The notes beneath the pieces were generated by a model. The model saw nothing but the letters and a program-made list of their open reading frames with translations. It had not been told where the DNA came from and made no database searches. From contig CASFPS010000019.1 in the NCBI GenBank assembly GCA_949296355.1, forward strand, positions 1-58,322: a stretch of DNA of 58,322 bases. Direction: 5' to 3'. This stretch comes from an uncultured bacterium (lineage in GTDB: Bacteria; Cyanobacteriota; Vampirovibrionia; Gastranaerophilales; Gastranaerophilaceae). A program made the translations under genes and the position numbers. Below are positions 42,391-49,613 of the stretch, piece by piece; position 1 is the stretch's first letter, and the number at the start of each line of letters is the position of its first letter.

Positions 42391-43313
42391 TTTTCAAATG
42401 AAGATTTGTTAGGGAATTTTTTCTCTAAGAAATCTTTTATTTCCTTTCTGTTACTGTCTGTAGTTTTACGACAATCATTTATGCACATTAATTTTGCCTT
42501 GGACTTTATAATCTTTTTTATTTTTGAAGATTTTAAGTCATAACATTCCGACTCAACTTCCTTGCCAAACAAAGAAGTAAAGAGATTTGGGATAGTTGTT
42601 CTTAAAATTCCCTGTCCCTTGTAAATCATATAGTAAGAAATTATTATTCTTTGTAAGTCTGAAAATTGTCTAAAACGGTGATTTAAGGTTTCATCAAATT
42701 CTGTCTGAAAGTCTTTAATACATTCTAAAAATAATGATTTCTTATATGCATCAATTCCATGGTGCGGAAAATATGGAATATCGACACCAAACCTAGATTT
42801 CATAAGTTTGTATGCTCGATTTATTGTATATCCATATATGTGCTTGTATGCTCTATTTTGAATTTTTTTCCCGAAACGGCACACGGCTTTGTCATTTTCA
42901 AAGAAAAATGTTTCATCAACAGGATTCCATATAAACATATCATCATTTGCATAAAGAAAATTTTCCGACAACTCTTTTATAAAAGGTATTCTGGTCTCAA
43001 TTGCACAAGAATTAAAAAGTGGCAATTTCTCTTGGGGAATTATTTCCGAATGATCCACAATTCTTAACTTTTTATTACTTAAATCAAGCCAGTTGGGTAT
43101 CTGTTTATCTGTAATAATATAGATGTTTTCTATCCAAGGAATGTTTTGCTCAACGGAGCGTAACGAATACTTTAACTCATCATTACTAATAAACCTGCAA
43201 TCATTAATGGCATCTTTTGCATAATCTGAGTCTGCATCAATACTTGCACTTTTTCTCTTTTTCCATTCTTCATCAGAACTGTCTACCCATAAATAAACTA
43301 AATCAATTTTCAT
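42387..43313 (-). CDS. Stealth-family hexose-1-phosphate transferase
   Basis: The protein is 308 residues from ATG 43313, chosen for AAGGAAG 7-8 bases upstream. A longer frame starts within the operator palindrome. The Stealth conserved regions are visible: CR1 IDLVYLWVDSSDEEW (residues 2-16); CR2 NDELKYSLRSVEQNIPWIEN, then IYIITDKQIPNWL; the catalytic-site loop FLYANDDMFIW; and CR3-like PHHGIDAYKK. Stealth proteins transfer sugar-1-phosphate to make phosphodiester-linked polymers such as capsules. It is the first gene of the glycan operon and follows a 13-bp-arm palindrome, so it is probably the regulated entry point. Confidence 0.85.
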   Translation of the reverse strand: MKIDLVYLWVDSSDEEWKKRKSASIDADSDYAKDAINDCRFISNDELKYSLRSVEQNIPWIENIYIITDKQIPNWLDLSNKKLRIVDHSEIIPQEKLPLFNSCAIETRIPFIKELSENFLYANDDMFIWNPVDETFFFENDKAVCRFGKKIQNRAYKHIYGYTINRAYKLMKSRFGVDIPYFPHHGIDAYKKSLFLECIKDFQTEFDETLNHRFRQFSDLQRIIISYYMIYKGQGILRTTIPNLFTSLFGKEVESECYDLKSSKIKKIIKSKAKLMCINDCRKTTDSNRKEIKDFLEKKFPNKSSFEK

Positions 43314-43336
43314 TTTTTTCTTCCTTTTTTTGTATT

Positions 43337-43366
43337 TTCTATACACAATTTATATTGTGTATAGAA
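43337..43366. promoter_or_regulatory. Perfect palindrome upstream of the glycan operon
   Basis: TTCTATACACAAT (43337-43349) and ATTGTGTATAGAA (43354-43366) are perfect 13-bp arms around TTAT. It lies 24 bp upstream of the Stealth start codon. Such a long perfect dyad at an operon head fits the binding site of a dimeric repressor or activator, or an RNA hairpin in the leader. Confidence 0.75.
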
Positions 43367-43495
43367 CGCAATATTAGTAGGATTTTTGAGCTTTTTAAGT
43401 GACAAGTATTTTGGGTTTTTATACAAAAATTTTGCATACAAAAATATCTGCATATTTTTTGTGTTATACTGTTCTTATGCAGATTGAAATTTAAT

Positions 43496-43525
43496 TTCTA
43501 TACACAATATAAATTCTATAAAGAA
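43496..43525. promoter_or_regulatory. Second, degenerate copy of the palindrome
   Basis: The left arm TTCTATACACAAT is repeated exactly at 43496-43508, followed by ATAA and a right arm ATTCTATAAAGAA with four mismatches. The rest of the 390-bp gap (43314-43705) holds CTGCATA/TATGCAG around 43447-43481 and no gene. Two sites 146 bp apart could support looping. Confidence 0.6.
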
Positions 43526-43705
43526 TCGTAAAAGGAGTTTTTATTATAATTACTGAATTTTAGGTTTTTTAAGTCATTAAAATTTATAAGAGGTAAGATT
43601 TGGAAATATTTCTGTTATAATTATCTTATAAATTTTTTTGTACAATCTATAAATTCTGTACTGCTAAAAAATGTATTGAAACATTATTTATGAGTGACAT
43701 TCCGA

Positions 43706-44245
43706 CTATAGGATAAAATTTGTATAACTCTCATCAATCTCTTCTTGTTCAATACCGATATAAGTAAGTGTTACCGCAGGACTAGAATGATTAAAGATTT
43801 TTTGCAGCATGGCAACATCTTTATACTTTTTATAATGATGATACCCAAAAGTTTTTCTCATTGAATGAGTACCAAATTTCTCTTCCAGATGTGCTGCTTC
43901 GCAGGCTTCTCTTATCGTATAATATGCAGTTACTCTGCCCAGTCTATTTTTAAATTTTGTTATAAAAAGCGGTTCATCAGCTTTTCGCCCTTTAGTAAAT
44001 TCTTCTAGCATTGGTTTTAATTTTGCATTAATAGGAAATTTTTTAAATTTTCCGGTTTTCTTTTCTGTCAATTGAATATAGTTTTTACCCTTAACATCAC
44101 CAACATTAAGAGCCAGAATGTCGGATATTCTCAATCCGCAATTTGTTCCAATCGTAAAGAATAATAAATCTCTGGGATTTTTAGAAAGAATTTGTTCAAC
44201 TCTTTTCAAATCCGCCCTGTTTCTAATTGGTTCTACTTTGTTCAT
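43706..44245 (-). CDS. Minimal tyrosine recombinase (phage integrase family)
   Basis: The protein is 179 residues from ATG 44245 (AAGGAG ribosome-binding site); longer frames exist upstream but lack one. It is a catalytic domain only, with the full active site: R39 (CGLRISDIL), K63, H127 and R130 (THSMRKTFGYHH), H153 (FNHSS) and nucleophile Y162. The N terminus KVEPIRNRADLKRVEQILSK is typical of the short phage recombinases found near lysis genes. It may act on DNA resolution or inversion rather than on tRNA integration, because it lacks an arm-binding domain. It lies just downstream of the amidase. Confidence 0.88.
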   Translation of the reverse strand: MNKVEPIRNRADLKRVEQILSKNPRDLLFFTIGTNCGLRISDILALNVGDVKGKNYIQLTEKKTGKFKKFPINAKLKPMLEEFTKGRKADEPLFITKFKNRLGRVTAYYTIREACEAAHLEEKFGTHSMRKTFGYHHYKKYKDVAMLQKIFNHSSPAVTLTYIGIEQEEIDESYTNFIL

Positions 44246-44261
44246 AAACTCTCCTTTCTTT

Positions 44262-44753
44262 TTATCTTGCATGTTTTGTGTACCACCGGACTTTATTTCT
44301 AATAAAGTACCCAACATCAGAGTATTTAACCTCTGGATATGGCGGTAGAAAGCCTATATCTGGTTTTCCGGCAGAGCTTGTTTCTGGGTGTTTAAGTCCA
44401 AATTCATAATGAGTAAGAACGGTGTCTGGGGTAATAGCAATATTATACTGTCTGCAAAGCTCTGCAACTTTTTTCATGCAAGCTTCAAACTGGATATTTG
44501 TCATAGGATATTGCCCCATATTTTTAGGATTTTTATATCCAAACATACAAGCCATAGCGATACCAATTGAACCGGTATTGCCACCGCCTGTGTGTTTTGC
44601 ATATTTGCCATCATAACAATTAAGATTATCTTCTGGGGTATAATTACCTTTATGTACTGTTCCAAGCCCATCAACAATAAAATGATAATCCTCTTTTTCT
44701 TTTTCATTAGGAACATACGTTCCGCCAGTCCAGTGAATAATTATTCTTTTCAT
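44262..44753 (-). CDS. N-acetylmuramoyl-L-alanine amidase (endolysin)
   Basis: The 163-residue Amidase_2/PGRP-type domain cleaves the MurNAc-L-Ala bond of peptidoglycan. Probable zinc ligands are H7 (IIIHWTGG), H115 (VLTHYEFG) and D132 (AGKPDIG), with the conserved NTGSIGIAMACM (about residues 59-70) and K130 as in T7 lysozyme-type enzymes. There is no signal peptide, so release would need a holin, perhaps the small membrane protein at 46789. It is compact, without a cell-wall-binding domain. It sits between the terminase and the recombinase. Confidence 0.9.
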   Translation of the reverse strand: MKRIIIHWTGGTYVPNEKEKEDYHFIVDGLGTVHKGNYTPEDNLNCYDGKYAKHTGGGNTGSIGIAMACMFGYKNPKNMGQYPMTNIQFEACMKKVAELCRQYNIAITPDTVLTHYEFGLKHPETSSAGKPDIGFLPPYPEVKYSDVGYFIRNKVRWYTKHAR

Positions 44754-44812
44754 AAAAAATCCTTTCTAAATTATTAAGAATCTGTAACAAATTTAAAACT
44801 TTTATCAAGTAA

Positions 44813-44821
44813 TGATATAAT
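44813..44821 (+). promoter_or_regulatory. Extended -10 promoter of the plus-strand cargo gene
   Basis: TGATATAAT (44813-44821) is an extended -10 element followed by about 60 nt and AAAGGA before ATG 44882. It gives this gene a transcription unit separate from the late operon on the other strand. Confidence 0.55.
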
Positions 44822-44881
44822 TAGATTGTTTAAATGACCCAATAATCAAATCAATATAAATGAAAGGTAAAGGAATTATGT

Positions 44882-45490
44882 ATGCTAAGAAGAAATGGTT
44901 CAATGTTTAGTATATTCAAAACTCAAAATTACAAAGTTACTAAGTCTAATGGTAATTCATTTGATATGCAGGCTAGCAATTCAGATGGCGGGTTAAAAAT
45001 TTTCGTGGAACAAAGTGCAATAACCCCAAATGCCATAGAATGTGGTGATATAATTGAAACTGTATTATCAAATGGAGTGAAGGAAACTTTTGAAGTAATA
45101 GAACCTGGATATTATGATACAGATTTGTTTCCTGCACATTATCAGATTAAAGTAAAAAGAATCAACAATATTAATGCTAGAAATTCTGCTAATATGTTTC
45201 CACATTCAATTAATAATAATGGGGGGACGGTTGTTATAAACCAATCATCTCCTAATGCAAGCATAAATATAAATCAATGCTCTAAATTTGATGAAATCAA
45301 ACAGGTTATTGAAACTTGTAACGAAATTAACAATAAAGAAGCTATATTAAAAATATTAGCAGAAATGCAACAGCTAACGAATGATAAAAGTTCTTTTGCT
45401 CATAAGTATAATGAATTAGTAAGTGCTCTTGCGAATCATATGACACTATTAACCCCTTTTATAACTTATCTAGCGAAATTCTTACCATAA
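44882..45490 (+). CDS. Hypothetical cargo protein transcribed against the late operon
   Basis: The 202-residue protein has an N-terminal beta-rich part with YKVTKSNGNSFDM, then CGDIIETVLSNGVKETFEVI and EPGYYDTDLFPAHYQIKVKR. A linker with GGTVVINQSSPNASININQ, an amyloid-like strand pattern, follows. The C-terminal helical domain ends VSALANHMTLLTPFITYLAK. The start has AAAGGA and its own promoter. An oppositely oriented, independently promoted gene inside a phage late region is typical of lysogenic-conversion genes. I do not recognise the family; a defence or host-modifying role is inference. Confidence 0.65.
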   Translation: MLRRNGSMFSIFKTQNYKVTKSNGNSFDMQASNSDGGLKIFVEQSAITPNAIECGDIIETVLSNGVKETFEVIEPGYYDTDLFPAHYQIKVKRINNINARNSANMFPHSINNNGGTVVINQSSPNASININQCSKFDEIKQVIETCNEINNKEAILKILAEMQQLTNDKSSFAHKYNELVSALANHMTLLTPFITYLAKFLP

Positions 45491-45493
45491 TGC

Positions 45494-46786
45494 TTATTTA
45501 ATTGGGAAATAGTAATCAACCATATATGAAGCCGCATCAAAAGGGTGTTCTAAGAATTTTAAATCATGGTCGTTTTTTATCTGTTTTAGGGAAGGTACAT
45601 CTACTATAGAAGTTCCTTCCTTAAAAGACAGATTATAGACATTATGCAGAAGCCATTTACAGCGTTTGTCGATAAATAGTGATACTGTTCCTTTGGAGTT
45701 GCGAACTTTTGCATTAAAAGCCTGTATTCTTCGTAAAATAGGCGGATTAAAGTTTCTTAGATGAAACTTAGGTGTATAACCGTGCATTTCAAGCGTACGC
45801 TTTATTATCATATAATTTGTAAATTCTGATTGAGAAGAGCGGTTATCTCCGGAAGCATCACCGTTTATAATCACCTCTCCCCTGTGTTCGGGATATCTGC
45901 GTAAAAATTCATCTATAGCCTGTTGAGTTGTGGTATTTTCAATCACAAGTTCATCAAAGAAATAGATATTTTTATCATCTTTATGAGCTAAGCACCAGCA
46001 CATAGGGTCAACGTTGAAATCACAGGTAAGGTGAAGAGGTAAATCTCTATTGTACTGAAGATGTTTGATATTTTCATCAGTAAAATTCTTAACAACAAGA
46101 CCGGAAGAGTAGTTTCCGAACTCTCCGAGTACGTTTATTCTGTAATACTCTGGGTCAAAATCTTCTTTCATTGATTCCAGATAGTGTTCGGGTAAATATA
46201 TATTATTTGAGGTCGGGGCAATAATAAGCCTGTAGTTTTCTTTTTTATTCTCAACAAACCTTTTATAAATCCAGCCTTTGTTAGCTTGTGGATTTGTATG
46301 TCCGAATAAGCGATATCTAAAATTTCCCCAGGAAGGTTTTACATTGGTATTTCTTAAACGTCCTATAAGCTGTTTAAAAGCACTATCCGATATTTGAGAT
46401 GCTTCCTCTATTTCAGCCCAATGCAGGTTTAGAGATTTTATTTTTTCGGGATTATCAACTCCTTTAAATAAAATCTCTGAACCGTTCGATAAGGTCATTT
46501 TCTTTTCAATTTTATTGAAGGTATAGTGTTTACCTGCAACATAGCCCATAGTATCAAGATGTGAAAAATAAGATTCCAGTGTTGTATCACGCACAAGAAC
46601 ATATTCCTTAGCACATACTAAACCTCGAGAACCAGGGTATTTTCTTGCAAGCATCAGACCCAAAAGCGAACCGCACCAGGTTTTGCCAGAGCCATAGCCG
46701 CCTTGATAAATCACAACATCAAGCTGATGGTTATGAGGTATATTGAAAAATTCCTGCTGTTTTTCTAACAATGAATATTTTGGCAT
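45494..46786 (-). CDS. Phage terminase large subunit
   Basis: The 430-residue packaging motor has Walker A YQGGYGSGKTWCG (residues 27-39, K35), a Walker B-like LHWAEIEEASQ (Asp/Glu pair, about residue 140), and a C-terminal RNase H-like nuclease with LTCDFNVDPMCWCLAH and VIINGDASGDNRSS, the expected metal aspartates. It pumps DNA into procapsids. The start overlaps nothing but lies 2 bp after the holin-like gene. No small terminase or portal is found next to it, while in most phages the portal follows. A T7-like layout would have the portal far upstream, and that part is missing here. Confidence 0.93.
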   Translation of the reverse strand: MPKYSLLEKQQEFFNIPHNHQLDVVIYQGGYGSGKTWCGSLLGLMLARKYPGSRGLVCAKEYVLVRDTTLESYFSHLDTMGYVAGKHYTFNKIEKKMTLSNGSEILFKGVDNPEKIKSLNLHWAEIEEASQISDSAFKQLIGRLRNTNVKPSWGNFRYRLFGHTNPQANKGWIYKRFVENKKENYRLIIAPTSNNIYLPEHYLESMKEDFDPEYYRINVLGEFGNYSSGLVVKNFTDENIKHLQYNRDLPLHLTCDFNVDPMCWCLAHKDDKNIYFFDELVIENTTTQQAIDEFLRRYPEHRGEVIINGDASGDNRSSQSEFTNYMIIKRTLEMHGYTPKFHLRNFNPPILRRIQAFNAKVRNSKGTVSLFIDKRCKWLLHNVYNLSFKEGTSIVDVPSLKQIKNDHDLKFLEHPFDAASYMVDYYFPIK

Positions 46787-46788
46787 TA

Positions 46789-47016
46789 TTAAGCATCTTT
46801 TCCTTCAAAATTATCAATTCTTTTATGAGCGGATTTTGTGCTTTCTTCGACTTTAACCATTCGCTCAATAAGATTATTGTGTTTATCCTGCTTTTCTTCT
46901 AAACGTTTTATCTGCTGTTCGATAAATTTAATACTCATAGCAAGACCGCCGAGAAAGATTCCGGCGGTCAAGACATTCACGATAATTACTATCATCAATT
47001 CCATACTTATTGACAT
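46789..47016 (-). CDS. Holin/XhlA-like membrane and coiled-coil protein
   Basis: The protein is 75 residues from ATG 47016 (AAGGAG ribosome-binding site; an earlier TTG is not preferred). One transmembrane segment (about residues 5-28, MIVIIVNVLTAGIFLGGLAM) is followed by a charged coiled coil (IEQQIKRLEEKQDKHNNLIE, then RMVKVEESTKSAHKRIDNFE). The ending resembles XhlA-type hemolysin/holin accessory proteins. Its position between tail fibre and terminase matches the class II holin (gp17.5) of T7. A lysis role is inferred from topology and place. Confidence 0.7.
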   Translation of the reverse strand: MSISMELMIVIIVNVLTAGIFLGGLAMSIKFIEQQIKRLEEKQDKHNNLIERMVKVEESTKSAHKRIDNFEGKDA

Positions 47017-47489
47017 TTCCAAGCTCCTTTATGGCACATCTGGTAAATATCAACAAACCAAGCCATTACATTAGCCTTAAAGACATTTACACCGGAAGCC
47101 TTCAGTATTTCTCTAAAAATTAGGCTTGTAAGCCTTCTATATTCTTTTATTGAAATACACTTGTTCAGAACTTCGTCATGGATATACTTCTTGTTTTCAA
47201 GCATATAATCATGTACCATAGAAGCTGTAAGAAAAGCATTATCAGTTTTACTTCCGACTAATCGCCAAAACGAGCGTGGAATATCAGCACCGTTCCATAT
47301 ATATTTTTTCGGAATAGTAAAGCCAAAAATCCGTTTATTAGTAATAACTGTAACCGGAACATCATTGTGTAACTTAAACGGATATTTTTGCTTCTCGGCT
47401 TTAATTTCTTTAGTGTCATTAGCTTCAATAACACGCACGCAAACAATTGGTGTCACATCAAATGTGACATACTTAATTTTTTCTCTCAT
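47007..47489 (-). CDS. DUF1353-family phage protein
   Basis: The 160-residue protein has the DUF1353 pattern GFTIPKKYIWNGADIPRSFW (about residues 56-75), then LTASMVHDYMLENKK (about 87-101). That gives the conserved W-(D/N)-GA-x-IP and HDY motifs. The family is common in phage tail or lysis regions; the conserved Asp and His suggest a metallo-hydrolase but no activity is established. It overlaps the holin-like gene by 10 bp. GAAAGGA is the ribosome-binding site. Confidence 0.82.
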   Translation of the reverse strand: MREKIKYVTFDVTPIVCVRVIEANDTKEIKAEKQKYPFKLHNDVPVTVITNKRIFGFTIPKKYIWNGADIPRSFWRLVGSKTDNAFLTASMVHDYMLENKKYIHDEVLNKCISIKEYRRLTSLIFREILKASGVNVFKANVMAWFVDIYQMCHKGAWKCQ

Positions 47490-47538
47490 ACTTAAATATC
47501 CTTTCTTTGGGGTTATGGGGTAAAAGGGTTAAAATACC

Positions 47539-49413
47539 CTATCCTAAAATATCAGCCATTATTTCTTCATCAGTTTTTTCATATTTGCACCCTCTTGCTG
47601 GTATAAAATTCTGGGAATGTACTGTGGTAAAATTCCCAGACCAATATATAGAATCACCTTTGGCAAGAAAAACAGAAACCAGATTATTAGAGGATATGCA
47701 ATATGTAGTTTTGGTCTGATTTATATATAAATCTCTTTTCGTTGTTGTTTCAGCATTTATGACATACCAACCGGCACAGTTTGTAGTATAAGGAGATGAA
47801 GATAACGGTAAAGAAGTGACTTTTACAATAACAGTATTATCCGGTGCAATAGCATCTAATATTTCTGCTATAAGTTCATCTGTTAATCCGGAAAAAGAAG
47901 GTTTAGCGGATTTATTAATTAAACCGTATATGTCACCCATTGGGAGTGTAAAATTTTCATTAACTTCATCAATTGTGTAATAATTAGCCGCTCCGGTACT
48001 TTCATACAATTCTTGTACAAATTCTCTGTATTCCACATCTACAATTTTAGAGCCTGTAGGTGATTCTACATAAGGAATCTGAAAAAGCGGTCTTATTTTT
48101 GTATTGTTGACTTCAAAATAGGAATGTACTAAATCTACTTCTACACAGCAATCATAGGAGTATGAAGTTCGACCATACCAAAACTCTTGTACAGCTTCTC
48201 TTATCCAAGTATCACCTATATTACTGCTTGCTTCAACAGTTTGATTATTACAGGTTGCTTTGGAGTAAAATCCGTCAGTGTCATTGTAACCGACATCAAT
48301 AATATACTTATCGCCAACATTTACTGTTATAGCATTAGTGCTTAACATTTTAGTATTATAGTCAGATGCGTACATATAAGTAGAAAGTGAACCATTGTAC
48401 TGGATTTGTATGCAAAGAGCATTTTGAGCAGATACGCAGACATAGCTATTACCAATACTTTTTATAATTGTTTCAATATGAATATGAAAAGGTACTTTGT
48501 TTTCAGACGGAATTTCCACCGGAACTGTTACATAACAACCTTCATAGTATAGTCCGCTTGTAATACCGTTTTCTACGGTAATTTCACCTTCCATAATGTT
48601 ATATTCAGAATTAACATATTCGGGTATTGTATAATTCTCTTCAATAACATCAACACCGCTTTTTGTTGCAGCTTGTTTATATTCAACAATCTGGTTATAA
48701 ACATCAACATCTGTGCTAATATTACCTGTTTCAAGGGCTTTAGACTGATTTATTTTGTCAATTGCAGTATCATCAAGATTACTAAAATCCTTTTTAGCAC
48801 TGGAATTTAAAACAGTATTAACTTCCTGTGCTTTTTCAATTGCAATTTCAGCCTGCTCTGTGGCTTCATCTATCAATTCAGTCGTATCAACAACATTATT
48901 ATTAAAGTCTGTAATGGTTTCATTTAACTCTATAAGCGTATTTTGAGCGGTATTAGAATAGTTTTGAGCGGCTTGTTTTGCTTCATTACAGGCAAGCAGG
49001 ATTCTATCAGCTTCGGTTCTTGATATGCCGGAAGTTTCGACATAGATGTCTAAAACCGTATCATTTACGGTCATTGATATTGTAAGCGAATTATTAACAA
49101 AGGTTATTTCTTCTGTTACACCCTGTTTTACTATAAAAGGAATAACAGAAGTTATCGTTCTAATTCTATCATTAGTATCAATAAGTTTTAATTCGCCATA
49201 CTGCTTTCCGATTGCAAGATTAGATGTTATTTCACTGGATAGAATTATTTCAAAAGTTTTACTGCTCAAATTGCCGTATGTAAGCGTAACATCACCCAGG
49301 GTAAATGTAGCAGTAAAACCGCTTAAATCTATACTTGTATTAAAATTGACAACAACAAACTGATCTTCAAGAAAGTTTGTATCGTCACCTTGAATTATAG
49401 TTATATAGTCCAT
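47539..49413 (-). CDS. Tail fibre / receptor-binding protein
   Basis: The 624-residue protein starts with ITIIQGDDTNFLEDQFVVVN, the N-terminal attachment domain pattern of BppU-type baseplate and fibre proteins. Next comes a trimeric coiled coil (about residues 130-230, AEQAEIAIEKAQEVNT region). A beta-rich C-terminal half (about 250-600) is where host-surface recognition is expected. Its place after the ejection proteins and before the lysis genes equals gp17 of T7-like phages. The start overlaps the stop of the small coiled-coil gene by one base. Confidence 0.8.
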   Translation of the reverse strand: MDYITIIQGDDTNFLEDQFVVVNFNTSIDLSGFTATFTLGDVTLTYGNLSSKTFEIILSSEITSNLAIGKQYGELKLIDTNDRIRTITSVIPFIVKQGVTEEITFVNNSLTISMTVNDTVLDIYVETSGISRTEADRILLACNEAKQAAQNYSNTAQNTLIELNETITDFNNNVVDTTELIDEATEQAEIAIEKAQEVNTVLNSSAKKDFSNLDDTAIDKINQSKALETGNISTDVDVYNQIVEYKQAATKSGVDVIEENYTIPEYVNSEYNIMEGEITVENGITSGLYYEGCYVTVPVEIPSENKVPFHIHIETIIKSIGNSYVCVSAQNALCIQIQYNGSLSTYMYASDYNTKMLSTNAITVNVGDKYIIDVGYNDTDGFYSKATCNNQTVEASSNIGDTWIREAVQEFWYGRTSYSYDCCVEVDLVHSYFEVNNTKIRPLFQIPYVESPTGSKIVDVEYREFVQELYESTGAANYYTIDEVNENFTLPMGDIYGLINKSAKPSFSGLTDELIAEILDAIAPDNTVIVKVTSLPLSSSPYTTNCAGWYVINAETTTKRDLYINQTKTTYCISSNNLVSVFLAKGDSIYWSGNFTTVHSQNFIPARGCKYEKTDEEIMADILG

Positions 49414-49613
49414 TATTCTGTTTCCTGCTGGTTTTCTAATGCTGATACTCTGCTTGCTAAATCTGCAATATCACTTGTATTAGTCTGAAGATTGGATGCG
49501 TTTGCAGAGATTCTTAGTGACAGAGCTGTAATCTGGTTTTGCAAATCTTCAAAGTTATTATTTAACAAGGTTGAGCTTGCTAAGCTTCCATATTCAATTT
49601 CTTCAATAGTCAT
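49413..49613 (-). CDS. Small coiled-coil virion protein
   Basis: The protein is 66 residues from ATG 49613, which has GAGAGGG upstream; a longer frame to 49640 lacks a ribosome-binding site. The sequence is one heptad-repeat coiled coil (LQNQITALSLRISANASNLQ, then TSDIADLASRVSALENQQ), likely trimeric. It overlaps the 940-residue gene by 11 bp and the fibre gene by 1 bp. A fibre-attachment or chaperone role is inferred from position. Confidence 0.7.
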   Translation of the reverse strand: MTIEEIEYGSLASSTLLNNNFEDLQNQITALSLRISANASNLQTNTSDIADLASRVSALENQQETE

